Source of the DNA: an uncultured Clostridia bacterium
Lineage (GTDB): Bacteria; Bacillota; Clostridia; UBA1381
NCBI GenBank assembly: GCA_944392335.1
Contig: CALXWJ010000015.1
Location: 1-54,852, forward strand
Direction of reading: 5' to 3'
DNA: 54,852 bases
In this document: piece after piece, positions 45,209 through 54,689 of the stretch
Position numbering within the stretch: position 1 is the first letter of the stretch
Layout of the letters: each line of letters starts with the position of its first letter
Program-made: the position numbers and the translations under genes
Notes under the pieces: model-generated
Database searches by the model: none
The model's input: only the letters and a program-made list of their open reading frames with translations
What the model was told of the DNA's origin: nothing

Positions 45209-45865
45209 TTACAGCAATTCCGCGTCATCTGCCAACAGTGCGCATCTGTGAACGGCATAGAATGTTGTTTTAAAGCCGTCTATATATTTTTCCATAGCTT
45301 CGATTACGGTATCGGGTTTCAGATTGTAATTATTTCCGGCGTCAATACACATTTTTAAAGTTATATTGTTTTTTTCCTGTGTACATTCAAGAGAATGAAT
45401 GTGAGGGCGGATATCCGCCTCTTTAATTCCGCTTTTGCTTTTTTTCATAACGAGCAGGGAGGTATTTGAAAGAAATGAGGGTATATCAACCTTTGTTTCC
45501 TTTTCAAGTTCGCAGTTACATTGGTATATTGCTTTATTGATTTTGTTAAAATTAATTTCCTTGCCCTCAACTTTTTTTATTCCTATTATCTCAAATCCGG
45601 GAGGAAGGGTTTTGTTTATGGTGTCCATAACGAACTGTTCATTAAAATCGCCGTCAAGACCTATCCTCATAAGTTCACCGTCAGAGGTTACTCCTACAGA
45701 CAGGGGCAGGGCAATATTTATCAGCGGGTGAGGGTTAAAGCCTGAAGAAAACAGCATCGGAAGTTCTGCACGTCTTATAACTCTTTGAATAAAACGGACA
45801 AAATCAAGATGTGAAATATATTTTACTTCATTTCCTCTTTTATATTTTAGTACATAATTACTCAT
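45209..45865 (-). CDS. TIGR03936-family radical-SAM-associated protein
   Basis: A 218-residue protein starting MSNYVLKYKRGNEVKYISHL, the hallmark of the TIGR03936 family (DUF2344), which is encoded next to and sometimes fused to a TIGR03960 radical-SAM protein. The fold and ELPMLFSSGFNPHPLINIAL block are typical. Start at 45,865 overlaps the preceding gene by 8 bases, so translation is coupled; the longer upstream frame is just the neighbour's antiphase. The pair is widespread in Clostridia, but its substrate is not established to my knowledge. Confidence 0.85.
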   Translation of the reverse strand: MSNYVLKYKRGNEVKYISHLDFVRFIQRVIRRAELPMLFSSGFNPHPLINIALPLSVGVTSDGELMRIGLDGDFNEQFVMDTINKTLPPGFEIIGIKKVEGKEINFNKINKAIYQCNCELEKETKVDIPSFLSNTSLLVMKKSKSGIKEADIRPHIHSLECTQEKNNITLKMCIDAGNNYNLKPDTVIEAMEKYIDGFKTTFYAVHRCALLADDAELL

Positions 45866-47699
45866 AGCATACACCCGTACCGAAACAACTTGCTCCGCAG
45901 CCGGAACATTTTTCGCGGCAGTTTGGAGTTGTTTGTGCTTTCTGTGATTTGTCATATTCTCTTTTAAAGAATGATTTTGTTACTCCAATGTCTATATGAT
46001 CCCATGGCAGAACCTCATCAAAGCCTCTTTCACGAAGATAGAAATCGGGGTCAATATTACATTCTTCGAAACTTTTCATCCATTGGTCAAATTTAAAATG
46101 ATCGTTCCATCCGTCAAAACGGCAGCCGTTTTTTACAGCACGGCATATTACATTAATAAGACGTCTGTCACCCCTTGCAAAAACCCCTTCAAGATAACTT
46201 GTTTTGTTGTCGTGCCAGCTGTAACGTATTCTTTTTGACTTAATTGAGGACTTCAAAAGATTTTGTTTTTCAATGATTTCATCTCTTGTATCCTGTCTGC
46301 ACCATTGAAATGCGGTAAAAGGCTTGGGGATAAAGCTTGATGTGCTGACGGTTATATTAATATTTTTTGCTCTTTCTTCCTTTGGAATTTCAAAGTAGGT
46401 ATCAAGTACCTTTTGTGCAAGGTTTGCAATTCCTTCCACATCTTCCTCTGTTTCGGCGGGAAGTCCTATCATAAAATATAATTTTACATTTGTCCAGCCG
46501 CCTCGAAACAGCATGGCGGTTGAAGACAAAATATTTTCTTCGGTAATATTTTTGTTGATAACATCTCTCAGTCTTTGAGTACCTGCTTCGGGAGCAAAGG
46601 TAATACCTGATTTTCTCACCTTCTGAACCTTATTCATAAGTTCTAAAGAAAAGTTGTCAATTCTCAGAGAGGGCAAAGACAAACCGATCTTTTTCTTTTC
46701 TGTCATTTCAATCAGATTATCGGTAAGTTCGGGGAGCTGACTGTAATCGCTGGTACTTAAAGAGGAGAGAGATATTTCATCATATCCTGTGGAGGATAAA
46801 AGCCTGTCCGCAAGGCAGGTTAGGGTATCTGCCTTTCTTTCTCTGACAGGCCTGTAAACATACCCTGCCTGGCAAAAACGGCAGCCACGGATACATCCTC
46901 TGAAAACCTCGAGCATAACACGATCGTGTACAATATCGCCGTAGGGTACAATTACCTTGTCGGGAGTTGGAGCGGAATCAAAATCGGACATTATTCGTTT
47001 TTTTACAACGGGCTTTGCACAGGGACGGTTCGGAGTTATGCTTTTTATTGTACAATCCTCATTGTATTCCACATCATAAAATTGAGGAACATATATTCCC
47101 TCAATTTCGGCAATCATTTCAAGATATTGTTCTCTTGTATGATCGGGTATTTTTTTCCATTCCTTATATACATCAATAATTTCACAGATAATATCTTCTC
47201 CTTCGCCAAGCATGAAAAAGTCAATTGCGTCGGCGATGGGTTCCGCATTGTAGGCACAGGGACCTCCGGCACATACAAAGGGGACATTCGTACCGCGGTC
47301 CTTTGAAAGAAGGGGTATGCCTGCTAAATCGAGCATATTAATAACATTTGAATAACTCATTTCATATTGCAGAGTAAACCCAATCATATCAAAGCTAATT
47401 ACTTCATCTCCGGTTTCCAGTGCAAATAATTTCATGTTGTTTGCACGCATTGCCTCCTCCATATCAACCCACGGAGCAAAAACTCTTTCGCAGTAGGTAT
47501 CGTCACGAAGGTTTAGTACATGGTATAATATTTTAAGCCCTAAATGGGACATGGCAATTTCATATACATCAGGGAAACAGAACCCGAACCGCACATCAAT
47601 TTTTGCCGGATCTTTTATACACATATTAAGTTCACGCCCTGTGTAGCGTGTGGGTTTTTCCACATTCTTCAGTATTTTATCCATTAATGAAAATGACAT
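45858..47699 (-). CDS. TIGR03960-family B12-binding radical SAM protein
   Basis: A 613-residue protein with an N-terminal B12-binding-like domain (FGFCFPDVYEIAMSHLGLKI, then a VPFVCAGGPCAYNAEP block) and a radical-SAM barrel at ~240-480. The iron-sulfur motif is RGCIRGCRFCQAGY (C-x3-C-x2-C). FAPEAGTQRLRDVINKNI is the SAM-binding region. The C-terminus carries a cysteine-rich tail (NCREKCSGCGASCFG) that may hold another cluster. It has a good minus-strand promoter upstream and is followed with overlap by the TIGR03936 gene. Confidence 0.9.
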   Translation of the reverse strand: MSFSLMDKILKNVEKPTRYTGRELNMCIKDPAKIDVRFGFCFPDVYEIAMSHLGLKILYHVLNLRDDTYCERVFAPWVDMEEAMRANNMKLFALETGDEVISFDMIGFTLQYEMSYSNVINMLDLAGIPLLSKDRGTNVPFVCAGGPCAYNAEPIADAIDFFMLGEGEDIICEIIDVYKEWKKIPDHTREQYLEMIAEIEGIYVPQFYDVEYNEDCTIKSITPNRPCAKPVVKKRIMSDFDSAPTPDKVIVPYGDIVHDRVMLEVFRGCIRGCRFCQAGYVYRPVRERKADTLTCLADRLLSSTGYDEISLSSLSTSDYSQLPELTDNLIEMTEKKKIGLSLPSLRIDNFSLELMNKVQKVRKSGITFAPEAGTQRLRDVINKNITEENILSSTAMLFRGGWTNVKLYFMIGLPAETEEDVEGIANLAQKVLDTYFEIPKEERAKNINITVSTSSFIPKPFTAFQWCRQDTRDEIIEKQNLLKSSIKSKRIRYSWHDNKTSYLEGVFARGDRRLINVICRAVKNGCRFDGWNDHFKFDQWMKSFEECNIDPDFYLRERGFDEVLPWDHIDIGVTKSFFKREYDKSQKAQTTPNCREKCSGCGASCFGTGVCYE

Positions 47700-47743
47700 T
47701 TTAATCTTTACCTTTCGTTGATAGTTGCTTGTAACCGACTTTT

Positions 47744-47772
47744 ATTATATAATAAATACACAAAAAAATCAA
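47744..47772 (-). promoter_or_regulatory. Promoter of the radical-SAM pair
   Basis: TTGATT (47,767-47,772), 17 bases, TATAAT (47,744-47,749) on the minus strand, 45 bases before the start codon. Confidence 0.65.
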
Positions 47773-47861
47773 TACACAAAATGCAGGAAAATCAAATAAA
47801 ACCACAGTTATTAAGGTTTTGCATAAGGTTTATTAATTGTATAATATCAAATTGTAATTTA

Positions 47862-47890
47862 TTGACAAAACAAAATTAATATGTTAGAAT
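47862..47890 (+). promoter_or_regulatory. Promoter of the CotH-family gene
   Basis: TTGACA (47,862-47,867), 17 bases, TAGAAT (47,885-47,890). Transcription would start near 47,897, downstream of the ATG at 47,881, so the true start of the next gene must be the ATG at 47,974. Confidence 0.7.
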
Positions 47891-47973
47891 GGAAACTAAT
47901 ATTAATAATAATTCAGAGCTTTGGGGATAGGCTTTACATTGAATTACTTATGGTTCGGAGGCAAGAAACAATA

Positions 47974-50004
47974 ATGAAAAACAAGATAATTTCAGCACTT
48001 TTAATTTTTGCAATTAATATTCCGTTATGCGTTTGTGCGCAGGAGGTTCAGTCCTTGCCGCAACAAGGTACTTATATATCCAAATATGCTCATGAAAAAT
48101 ACAGTATTGTTGCATCGGCACAGCAGAACAGCGGTTTATGCTATGATATTTCCGCATTTGAGAGTAACGGAAAATATAACTTTGTTTTGCCTTATGGCTG
48201 TGATATTAAAAATGTATACACAACGGTTTATTCCGAAGACGGTTCCGTTTTGGTAAATACATCTGTTGATTTTTCGGGAAATGACTATAAAGACATCAAA
48301 ATAGATGATACAAGAACGGTAGAAGTGTCTGCGTTTAATTCAACGCTGCCTGTTATATATCTTGATATAAACGAAGAATACGGAACAATTGAAGCAATGA
48401 ATAAATCAGAGGATCATTCTGTTCCCTGTTACGGAGATTTTGTTCTTGATGTTCCGCCGGAGATTGCACAGAAGCTGGGGTGTGAAAGCTATATGACCTC
48501 AGAAGAAAATGACGATAAAGATCCGGGAACGGTAAGACTGAGGGGCAGGGGTAATTCCACATGGACAACCGAAACCGACAAACAGCGCCCCTATCAGATA
48601 AAACTGGAAAAGGGACTTAATTTGCTGGGTATGGGAAAAAATAAAGAGTGGGCAATTTTAAGAACAGAAACGCCGCTTAAATATATGAGAAATAAAATAT
48701 GCTTTGATATGGCGGATGATTTCGGCATAAAATATACACCCGGTGCGGAATTTGTGGATGTGTTTTTAAACGGAAGCTATATAGGAATGTATACCTTGTC
48801 AAATCCTTTAAATATCGGAAGCGGTAATATACCAATAACAGAAATGGATGATTTAATTAAAGCGGAAGGAAATGCCGATAATGTGGATATTACAGGGGGA
48901 TATTTGCTTGAAATGGATAATTTCAAGGAGGACCTGCAGTTTTTGGCGCAGGATAATATGATGACAATAAAAGCTCCCGAAAAACTTGATACCACTGTAG
49001 AGGATGGTTCGCGCTACGATTACATAAAAAATCTTATGACCGATCTGATAAACGCAGTTTATGGAGATGGATACCTTTCGGACGGCAGACATTTTACCGA
49101 GGTGCTTGATATGGACAGTGCGGTAAGATATTTTCTTCATCAGGAATTGATAGGAAATTATGACAGCTGTCAGGGAAGTACGTTTTTCTACAAAGATACT
49201 GACGAAAAAGATTCTAAGATTTATCTTGGACCTGTATGGGACTGTGAATTTGCTTTTGAATTGTACAGCTCGGAATGGTGTCTGCCGTACAGAGAGCGTT
49301 ACTGGGAACCGCATCAGCCGCTGTTTGTTGCCCAATTGTGCAGGCATAAAGAATTTGTGGATTATGTAATTGCATACTATTTTGATAATTTAAACAATAA
49401 CAATATAAGAACAAAATATATTGAATATGCCGATAAAGTTGATGAATATGAAAAAAGTATGGGCAACTCCGCAAAAGCAAGCAGTATGCTGTATAAAATA
49501 GCGGAGCCGTCAAACCAATATATTTCCTCATATATAAGATCCAAGTACGAGTTTTTTGAAAAAAATCTCAGAAAGCTTGTCAATGATGCCTCAAGAGGTG
49601 TAAATCCGGAAATATTTGCAAATGCAGATTCCGAGAAAAGCGATGATACAATTATGTTTATCAGAGAGGGAAAATTATATTATTCCTATGAAAACAAAAC
49701 AGAGGATAAGAAAGAAATATTGCTTATGGCATATGACGGAAGTGAAAAATTGTCATATATAAAACAGATTACGGTAAATCCCGATGCAAAAATTTACGGA
49801 AGTATTGATGTGGGAAATGGAGAAAAAATTTCAAGAATAGGGATCTATGATTCGGAGTTACGGTCTTACGTAAATACTTCAATAAAAAATGCACAAAGCG
49901 GCAAAAATGATTACCAGTACGTAGTTCCCGGCATGGGGCATTATGTTCCGGATGATTCTTCGGGGGATATGTTCCTTGAATGGCCGGAGGGTATGGAAAG
50001 ATAA
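47974..50004 (+). CDS. Secreted CotH-family protein
   Basis: A 676-residue exported protein with a signal peptide (MKNKIISALLIFAINIPLCVCA) ending near residue 22. A beta-domain (~25-140) precedes a CotH-like domain (~140-470): RLRGRGNSTW, RPYQIKLEKGLNLLGMGKNKEW and a YMRNKICFDMADDFG block. CotH-fold proteins include atypical kinases of spore-coat proteins and surface-adhesion modules of clostridia. QGSTFFYKD and GPVWDCEFAFEL near the C-terminal half of the domain hold the conserved Asp region. The C-terminal ~150 residues are unassigned. Start at 47,974 is set by the promoter; the GGAGG is 12 bases upstream, slightly long. Confidence 0.85.
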   Translation: MKNKIISALLIFAINIPLCVCAQEVQSLPQQGTYISKYAHEKYSIVASAQQNSGLCYDISAFESNGKYNFVLPYGCDIKNVYTTVYSEDGSVLVNTSVDFSGNDYKDIKIDDTRTVEVSAFNSTLPVIYLDINEEYGTIEAMNKSEDHSVPCYGDFVLDVPPEIAQKLGCESYMTSEENDDKDPGTVRLRGRGNSTWTTETDKQRPYQIKLEKGLNLLGMGKNKEWAILRTETPLKYMRNKICFDMADDFGIKYTPGAEFVDVFLNGSYIGMYTLSNPLNIGSGNIPITEMDDLIKAEGNADNVDITGGYLLEMDNFKEDLQFLAQDNMMTIKAPEKLDTTVEDGSRYDYIKNLMTDLINAVYGDGYLSDGRHFTEVLDMDSAVRYFLHQELIGNYDSCQGSTFFYKDTDEKDSKIYLGPVWDCEFAFELYSSEWCLPYRERYWEPHQPLFVAQLCRHKEFVDYVIAYYFDNLNNNNIRTKYIEYADKVDEYEKSMGNSAKASSMLYKIAEPSNQYISSYIRSKYEFFEKNLRKLVNDASRGVNPEIFANADSEKSDDTIMFIREGKLYYSYENKTEDKKEILLMAYDGSEKLSYIKQITVNPDAKIYGSIDVGNGEKISRIGIYDSELRSYVNTSIKNAQSGKNDYQYVVPGMGHYVPDDSSGDMFLEWPEGMER

Positions 50005-50099
50005 ACTTATTTTAATAATAATCCGTATTTAGGTTATCCGGAATAAAATTGAAAGTGATACAGGGATTGTGCCCGGTTAAATTGTATGAGGTGAAAGAA

Positions 50100-51128
50100 A
50101 TGACAAGGAAAGAAAGAGTATTAAACGCAATTAATCATAAAAAAAGCGACAGAGTTCCAAAAGGGGAAACATGGATAGCACCGATGCTTTCAAACAAGTT
50201 GTTAAAGGCAGATTATCCTCTTGATTATCAGAATTTTGAAAGGGATTTAAAGGTAAGGAATTTATTGAATATGGATTTGATAAATGTTGGTGACTGGCCA
50301 AGTACGCCTACAGGCAGATTCCATAACGGATATGAAATAAGATTATCAAATTACGGCTATGAGTTTATTGAAGCTGCGTCAAAGCATATTGTAAAACCTC
50401 CCATTGAGGATATAGAGGATGCAGACAAGTATGTAAAACCTGATATTAAAAATGTAAATCCTGAAATTGTAAGACGATTTGCACAAGAAACAGACCTGTT
50501 CGTTTTTGCACAGATTGCAGGCCCTGTTTCGGCACTTGACGAAATGTTTGATATGGAGGATTATTTTGTATATTGTATGACAAATACAAAACAAATGCGT
50601 GAAATTTCCGAAAAGGTAATGGAATATGAAGTAGAAAAGGCAAAATTGTTTTTGGATAACGGTGCAGACGCCATATTTCTTGCAGATGATATAGCCTTTA
50701 ACACAGGGTGTTTTCTGCCGGACCGTATTATGGATGAACTTGTATTTCCGTTTTACAAAGCTGCAATTCAGGAAATAAAGGCATATAAAAATGTACCTGT
50801 TTTCGGGCATTCGGACGGAGATCTCAATAAAATACTTCACAGGTATGTGGAAGTTGGATTTGACGGACTTCAGAGCTTGCAGCCATCGGCCAATATGGAT
50901 ATAGAAAAAATTAAGAAAGAATACGGAAATGATTTGTGTCTTTGGGGGAATATGGATCTTGATTATCTTATGACTTTCGGAAAGCCGGAGGATGTGAAAC
51001 GGGAAGTAAGAAAAGTTATAGATATTGCAGATGAAAACGGTGGATTTATACTTTCAACCTGTAATACCATGATAGATGCTATCCCGCCGGAGAATGTCAT
51101 TGCTATGATGGAAGAAGCTGAAAAATAA
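50100..51128 (+). CDS. URO-D family methyltransferase-like protein
   Basis: A 342-residue URO-D superfamily protein. The N-terminus TRKERVLNAINHKKSDRVP is the family hallmark. AQIAGPVSALDEMFDMEDY, DAIFLADDIAFNTG, VFGHSDGDLNKIL and LSTCNTMIDAIPPENV follow. In corrinoid:CoM methyltransferases a zinc site is formed by H-x-C and a later Cys; here the His is followed by S-D rather than C, while the later Cys (STCN) is present, so zinc use is uncertain. The start is at 50,100 with GAGGTGAAAG upstream. It lies between the CotH-family and beta-helix genes and is probably co-transcribed. Confidence 0.8.
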   Translation: MTRKERVLNAINHKKSDRVPKGETWIAPMLSNKLLKADYPLDYQNFERDLKVRNLLNMDLINVGDWPSTPTGRFHNGYEIRLSNYGYEFIEAASKHIVKPPIEDIEDADKYVKPDIKNVNPEIVRRFAQETDLFVFAQIAGPVSALDEMFDMEDYFVYCMTNTKQMREISEKVMEYEVEKAKLFLDNGADAIFLADDIAFNTGCFLPDRIMDELVFPFYKAAIQEIKAYKNVPVFGHSDGDLNKILHRYVEVGFDGLQSLQPSANMDIEKIKKEYGNDLCLWGNMDLDYLMTFGKPEDVKREVRKVIDIADENGGFILSTCNTMIDAIPPENVIAMMEEAEK

Positions 51129-51159
51129 TATAAAATAGGTATAGGAGGAGAATATTGCT

Positions 51160-52578
51160 ATGGATATAATACAACAGAAAAAGAAAATTTATGATACTGT
51201 ACGGGAAAAACAGCAAACACTTTTTAAAATCCAGGAAAATAAAGACAGGGTATATCTGAGTGAATATAAAAATCTTGTAAGTAAGGAGAAATTGCCCGAC
51301 GGTACTGTTGCAAATGTTTGGAGTGATGCATTTGACAAAGCCCTTTCGGAACATAAGATTGTTATAATACCTGCAAGTGATGAAAAATATTACATATCAA
51401 GATCGGTTATAATGTCATCAGGAAATGGAATTATAGCTGAAAAAGGTGCTGTTATACGTCTTTTAGACGGTGTAAAGGTTTTAATGGTTAGAAATAAAAA
51501 TGTTATTGACGGCTCGTTTTATCCCGAGGATAAGAATGTCCAAAAGGATAAAGATTTGTTTATTATAGGTGGAAGATGGGAAGAATATCATACGGTACGA
51601 GCCGGATATTTAAAGAGCGGACGTTTTGATGACAATGAAGATTGGCTGGGAGTTTCTACAGCGATGCTTTTTTCAAATGTGGAGAACCTGCTTCTTAAAG
51701 ATATAGAATTTTATCATACGGCGGGATTTGCAATTCAGATAGGAAATCTAAGCAATTTTTATATTGAAAATATTACCTTTGAAGAATGTTTTGCAGACGG
51801 AGTACATATAAACGGCAGAGTGTCATACGGAGAGGTAAGAGATATCAGAGGTTATACCGGTGATGATCTTGTAGCACTTAATATGTATGACTGGGCAAAT
51901 TCAGGCATTAATTTCGGTCCCCTTGATTATGTGGTAGTTGAAAATTTATATCCCAGTGAGGAAAGCCCTTATAAATCAATAAGACTTCAGCCGGGAACAT
52001 ACTATTATGATGACGGAACAAGCTGTGATTGCAGCATAAATAATCTTATAATGAAAAATGTAAACGGAATAGAAAATTTTAAGATGTATCTTCAGTTGCC
52101 TGCATATAAAGACAAACCGGAGGAAAGCGCAACAATAGGATCGGGAAACAATATTTTCTTTGAAGATATTGATATTGACCTTAAAATGCCGATAGATAAA
52201 GATTTGGTTCTTAAAAACAAGGAAGGGTATCGTCATTTTGCGGCTTTTGAAATATGCAGTAATATTGATAATCTTTATTTTGAAAATGTAAATGTTACAA
52301 TGCATAAGGACAGTTTTCCCGAAAGCTCTCCCATAATGATTGGACCAAAATCGTCAACGGCAGTATATGAGGGTAACATACTTGAAGTGTTTATGCCCGA
52401 TACTTCATGTGCCGTTAATAATATATATCTGAAAGATTTTAAAGTAAACGGTGTTAATATAGAGAATAAATCTCAGGCTGTTAATGTAATAGAAATGCAT
52501 AAAAATGCCGATTATCCCAATACTTTGCCCCGAGGCGGTGAGGGAAAAGGTTTTGTCAAAAATATTGACATCATTTAA
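51160..52578 (+). CDS. Leaderless beta-helix protein (GH28-like fold)
   Basis: A 472-residue right-handed beta-helix protein without signal peptide. The first ~70 residues are helical. The helix rungs run from about 75 to 460 (LLLKDIEFYHTAGFAIQI, FYIENITFEECFADGVHI). The segment ADGVHINGRVS followed by GYTGDDLVALNMYD resembles the D-x-D and G-D-D catalytic loops of GH28 polygalacturonase-like enzymes, but the G-H-G and R-I-K blocks are not clear. It might act on an imported galacturonide or be an epimerase/lyase relative. It is the last gene before a strong terminator. Confidence 0.65.
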   Translation: MDIIQQKKKIYDTVREKQQTLFKIQENKDRVYLSEYKNLVSKEKLPDGTVANVWSDAFDKALSEHKIVIIPASDEKYYISRSVIMSSGNGIIAEKGAVIRLLDGVKVLMVRNKNVIDGSFYPEDKNVQKDKDLFIIGGRWEEYHTVRAGYLKSGRFDDNEDWLGVSTAMLFSNVENLLLKDIEFYHTAGFAIQIGNLSNFYIENITFEECFADGVHINGRVSYGEVRDIRGYTGDDLVALNMYDWANSGINFGPLDYVVVENLYPSEESPYKSIRLQPGTYYYDDGTSCDCSINNLIMKNVNGIENFKMYLQLPAYKDKPEESATIGSGNNIFFEDIDIDLKMPIDKDLVLKNKEGYRHFAAFEICSNIDNLYFENVNVTMHKDSFPESSPIMIGPKSSTAVYEGNILEVFMPDTSCAVNNIYLKDFKVNGVNIENKSQAVNVIEMHKNADYPNTLPRGGEGKGFVKNIDII

Positions 52579-52613
52579 AAGATTAGAGCAGATTATAACT
52601 GAAAAAGTGTTTT

Positions 52614-52653
52614 AAAAAGGATTAAGTCCATTTACGGATCTAATCCTTTTTTT
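52614..52653 (+). terminator. Intrinsic terminator
   Basis: An 11-bp stem AAAAAGGATTA/TAATCCTTTTT with a small internal TCC/GGA pair is followed by TTTTT. It ends the CotH/URO-D/beta-helix unit. Confidence 0.75.
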
Positions 52654-52763
52654 CGTATATGGCAGGGTTATAAAGATTTTTACATCATTCGGATAATTCC
52701 GCACAGAGAAATATTTTTTGACAATTTAATGATATTACATTTAAATTACATATAAAAAAATAA

Positions 52764-52792
52764 TTGACATATATCATATGTCATTGTATTAT
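52764..52792 (+). promoter_or_regulatory. Operator-bearing promoter of the ABC exporter
   Basis: TTGACA (52,764-52,769), 17 bases, TATTAT (52,787-52,792). An 8-bp inverted repeat with a 3-base centre (TGACATAT-ATC-ATATGTCA, 52,765-52,783) overlaps the -35 and spacer. This is the pattern of a MarR/TetR-type repressor site, so induction by exporter substrates is likely. Confidence 0.65.
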
Positions 52793-52844
52793 GTTCTTAT
52801 ATAAAGACAAATAAAATTTTCTGCATTTAGGAGGATTACATATT

Positions 52845-54620
52845 ATGGGAAGAAACAATAAAGTGAAGTTTTGGAGAGAAATGTATCCATATATTAAAAA
52901 ATACCGCAAAAAACTTATTTTTTCTGCATTCGGATCTATAATAGTGGGTATATTTGTTGCACTGCAGCCTTTTATAATTAAATATATTGTAGATGACGGA
53001 ATTTCAAATCCGAATTTTAATTCAAAACAAAAAGTTATATTTATTGGATTAATGTGTTTAATATATTTAATATTTGGAGGGTGCAGAATTCTTATATGGA
53101 AGATTACGTTTAAGGGGATAATGACTTCTATGCAAGGAGCCCTTTTCAATCTGCGTTCCCGTTTTTTCAGTCATCTGCAAGATATGAGTATGCAGTTTTA
53201 CAGCACTGTATCTGTGGGTGAGCTTTTTAACTGTATAATAGGATCACCCATAAACAGCATTGAGCAATATATGTTTCAAATGTTTCAGTCGGTTCCTTAT
53301 CAGGCAGTTTCGCTGGTGGTATCGGTTATTGCCCTTTTAAGCTTTGACTGGTTTCTTACTGTAATGCTATTGATAACCGTTATGTTTATGGTTATTGTAA
53401 ATAATATTTCATATAAAAAAATTGAAAAGATATACGGTGAATATTTGAAAACCGAATCGGAAACAAGCAAGCATCTAAATAATACCCTACACGGAATGGA
53501 TACCGTAAAAATTCATGCAGTGGAAAAAACGGTATTCCATAATTTTAGGGCATTTTTAAAAACCCTGTACGAAAAAGGCATAGTTTCCGCAATGGCTCAG
53601 ACCAATGAAAGTTTTAAGCCGGAAATTATAGAATATATAGGTGTAACGGTGATTACTATGGTCGGCGGTGTTTTTTGCGTGTACAGAGGATTGTCTGTAG
53701 GTACTTTATATGCCTTTTTAACCAGTATATATAATATTTTCTACACACTGCTTCAATTGATGGAAATACGTCTGCAAAAAAGCCGTGCTGAATCAGGATT
53801 GAAAAAGATATTGGATATTATGGAGAAAAAAACCACTACTCCGGAAAAAAATGCTGACGAACAAAAATTTATAGAGACAGAAAAAGAAAAAGCGGAAAAA
53901 AACAATATGCCGTGCATAGAATTTAATAACGTCAGCTTTGGTTATAATGATAATAAAATATTCAGCCATTTCAGCTGTTCTGTCAGGCACAATGAAAGTG
54001 TGGCACTTGTAGGACTCAGCGGAAGCGGAAAAAGTACGCTTACAAAACTGATATTAAGGCTTTATGATGTGTCGGAGGGAAAAGTTTTGGTTTATGGCAC
54101 TGATGTAAAGGATTACAATATGAACAGTCTTCGTACTTCTTTTGGTGTAGTACCGCAAAAGCCGTTTATATTTTACGGTTCAGTCTGGGATAATATTAAA
54201 ATAGCACGTCCCGAAGCAAGTGATGATGAGATTATTAAAGCAATGGAGATAGCAAATGTAAATGAATTTGTCAATGCAATGGAACAGGGAAGGGATACTA
54301 TAATAGGTGACGGAGGGGCAAGCCTTTCGGGCGGACAAACACAGCGTATCGCAATAGCACGTGCGGTTTTGGGGAATCCTGATATTCTTATATTTGATGA
54401 AGCAACCTCCTCCCTTGATAATATTTCAGAAAAACAAATACAAAAAGCAATGGAAAACCTTATGAAGGATCACACAATCATAATTATAGCTCATCGCCTT
54501 TCAACAATAAAGAACGTAGATCGTATACTGGTATTAAAAGACGGAGCAATAACGGAAGAAGGTACGTATACTGAACTACAGAATAAGGAAGGCGTTTTTT
54601 CGGAATTTTTAAATATTTAG
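52845..54620 (+). CDS. ABC exporter, fused membrane and ATPase domains
   Basis: A 591-residue half-transporter that would act as a dimer. The N-terminal ~310 residues have six membrane helices in the ABC type-I exporter pattern (AFGSIIVGIFVALQPFIIKYIVDD). The ATPase at ~350-590 has Walker A GLSGSGKST, the Q-loop FGVVPQKP, the signature LSGGQTQR, Walker B ILIFDEATSS and the H-loop IIAHRLST. The substrate cannot be read; the operator suggests a drug, peptide or lipid exporter induced by its substrate. The start has AGGAGG eleven bases upstream. A second half-transporter might be encoded beyond 54,852, as such genes are often paired. Confidence 0.9.
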   Translation: MGRNNKVKFWREMYPYIKKYRKKLIFSAFGSIIVGIFVALQPFIIKYIVDDGISNPNFNSKQKVIFIGLMCLIYLIFGGCRILIWKITFKGIMTSMQGALFNLRSRFFSHLQDMSMQFYSTVSVGELFNCIIGSPINSIEQYMFQMFQSVPYQAVSLVVSVIALLSFDWFLTVMLLITVMFMVIVNNISYKKIEKIYGEYLKTESETSKHLNNTLHGMDTVKIHAVEKTVFHNFRAFLKTLYEKGIVSAMAQTNESFKPEIIEYIGVTVITMVGGVFCVYRGLSVGTLYAFLTSIYNIFYTLLQLMEIRLQKSRAESGLKKILDIMEKKTTTPEKNADEQKFIETEKEKAEKNNMPCIEFNNVSFGYNDNKIFSHFSCSVRHNESVALVGLSGSGKSTLTKLILRLYDVSEGKVLVYGTDVKDYNMNSLRTSFGVVPQKPFIFYGSVWDNIKIARPEASDDEIIKAMEIANVNEFVNAMEQGRDTIIGDGGASLSGGQTQRIAIARAVLGNPDILIFDEATSSLDNISEKQIQKAMENLMKDHTIIIIAHRLSTIKNVDRILVLKDGAITEEGTYTELQNKEGVFSEFLNI

Positions 54621-54658
54621 AAAATTGAAGAAAATATGAGCAAAAAGATAGAACTGTA

Positions 54659-54685
54659 CAAATGAGCATTAGAAAAGCTCATTTG
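54659..54685 (+). terminator. Hairpin after the ABC exporter gene
   Basis: A 9-bp stem CAAATGAGC/GCTCATTTG with a 9-base loop, 38 bases after the stop. There is no U-run, so it may be a weak or Rho-assisted terminator. Confidence 0.4.
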
Positions 54686-54689
54686 CAAC

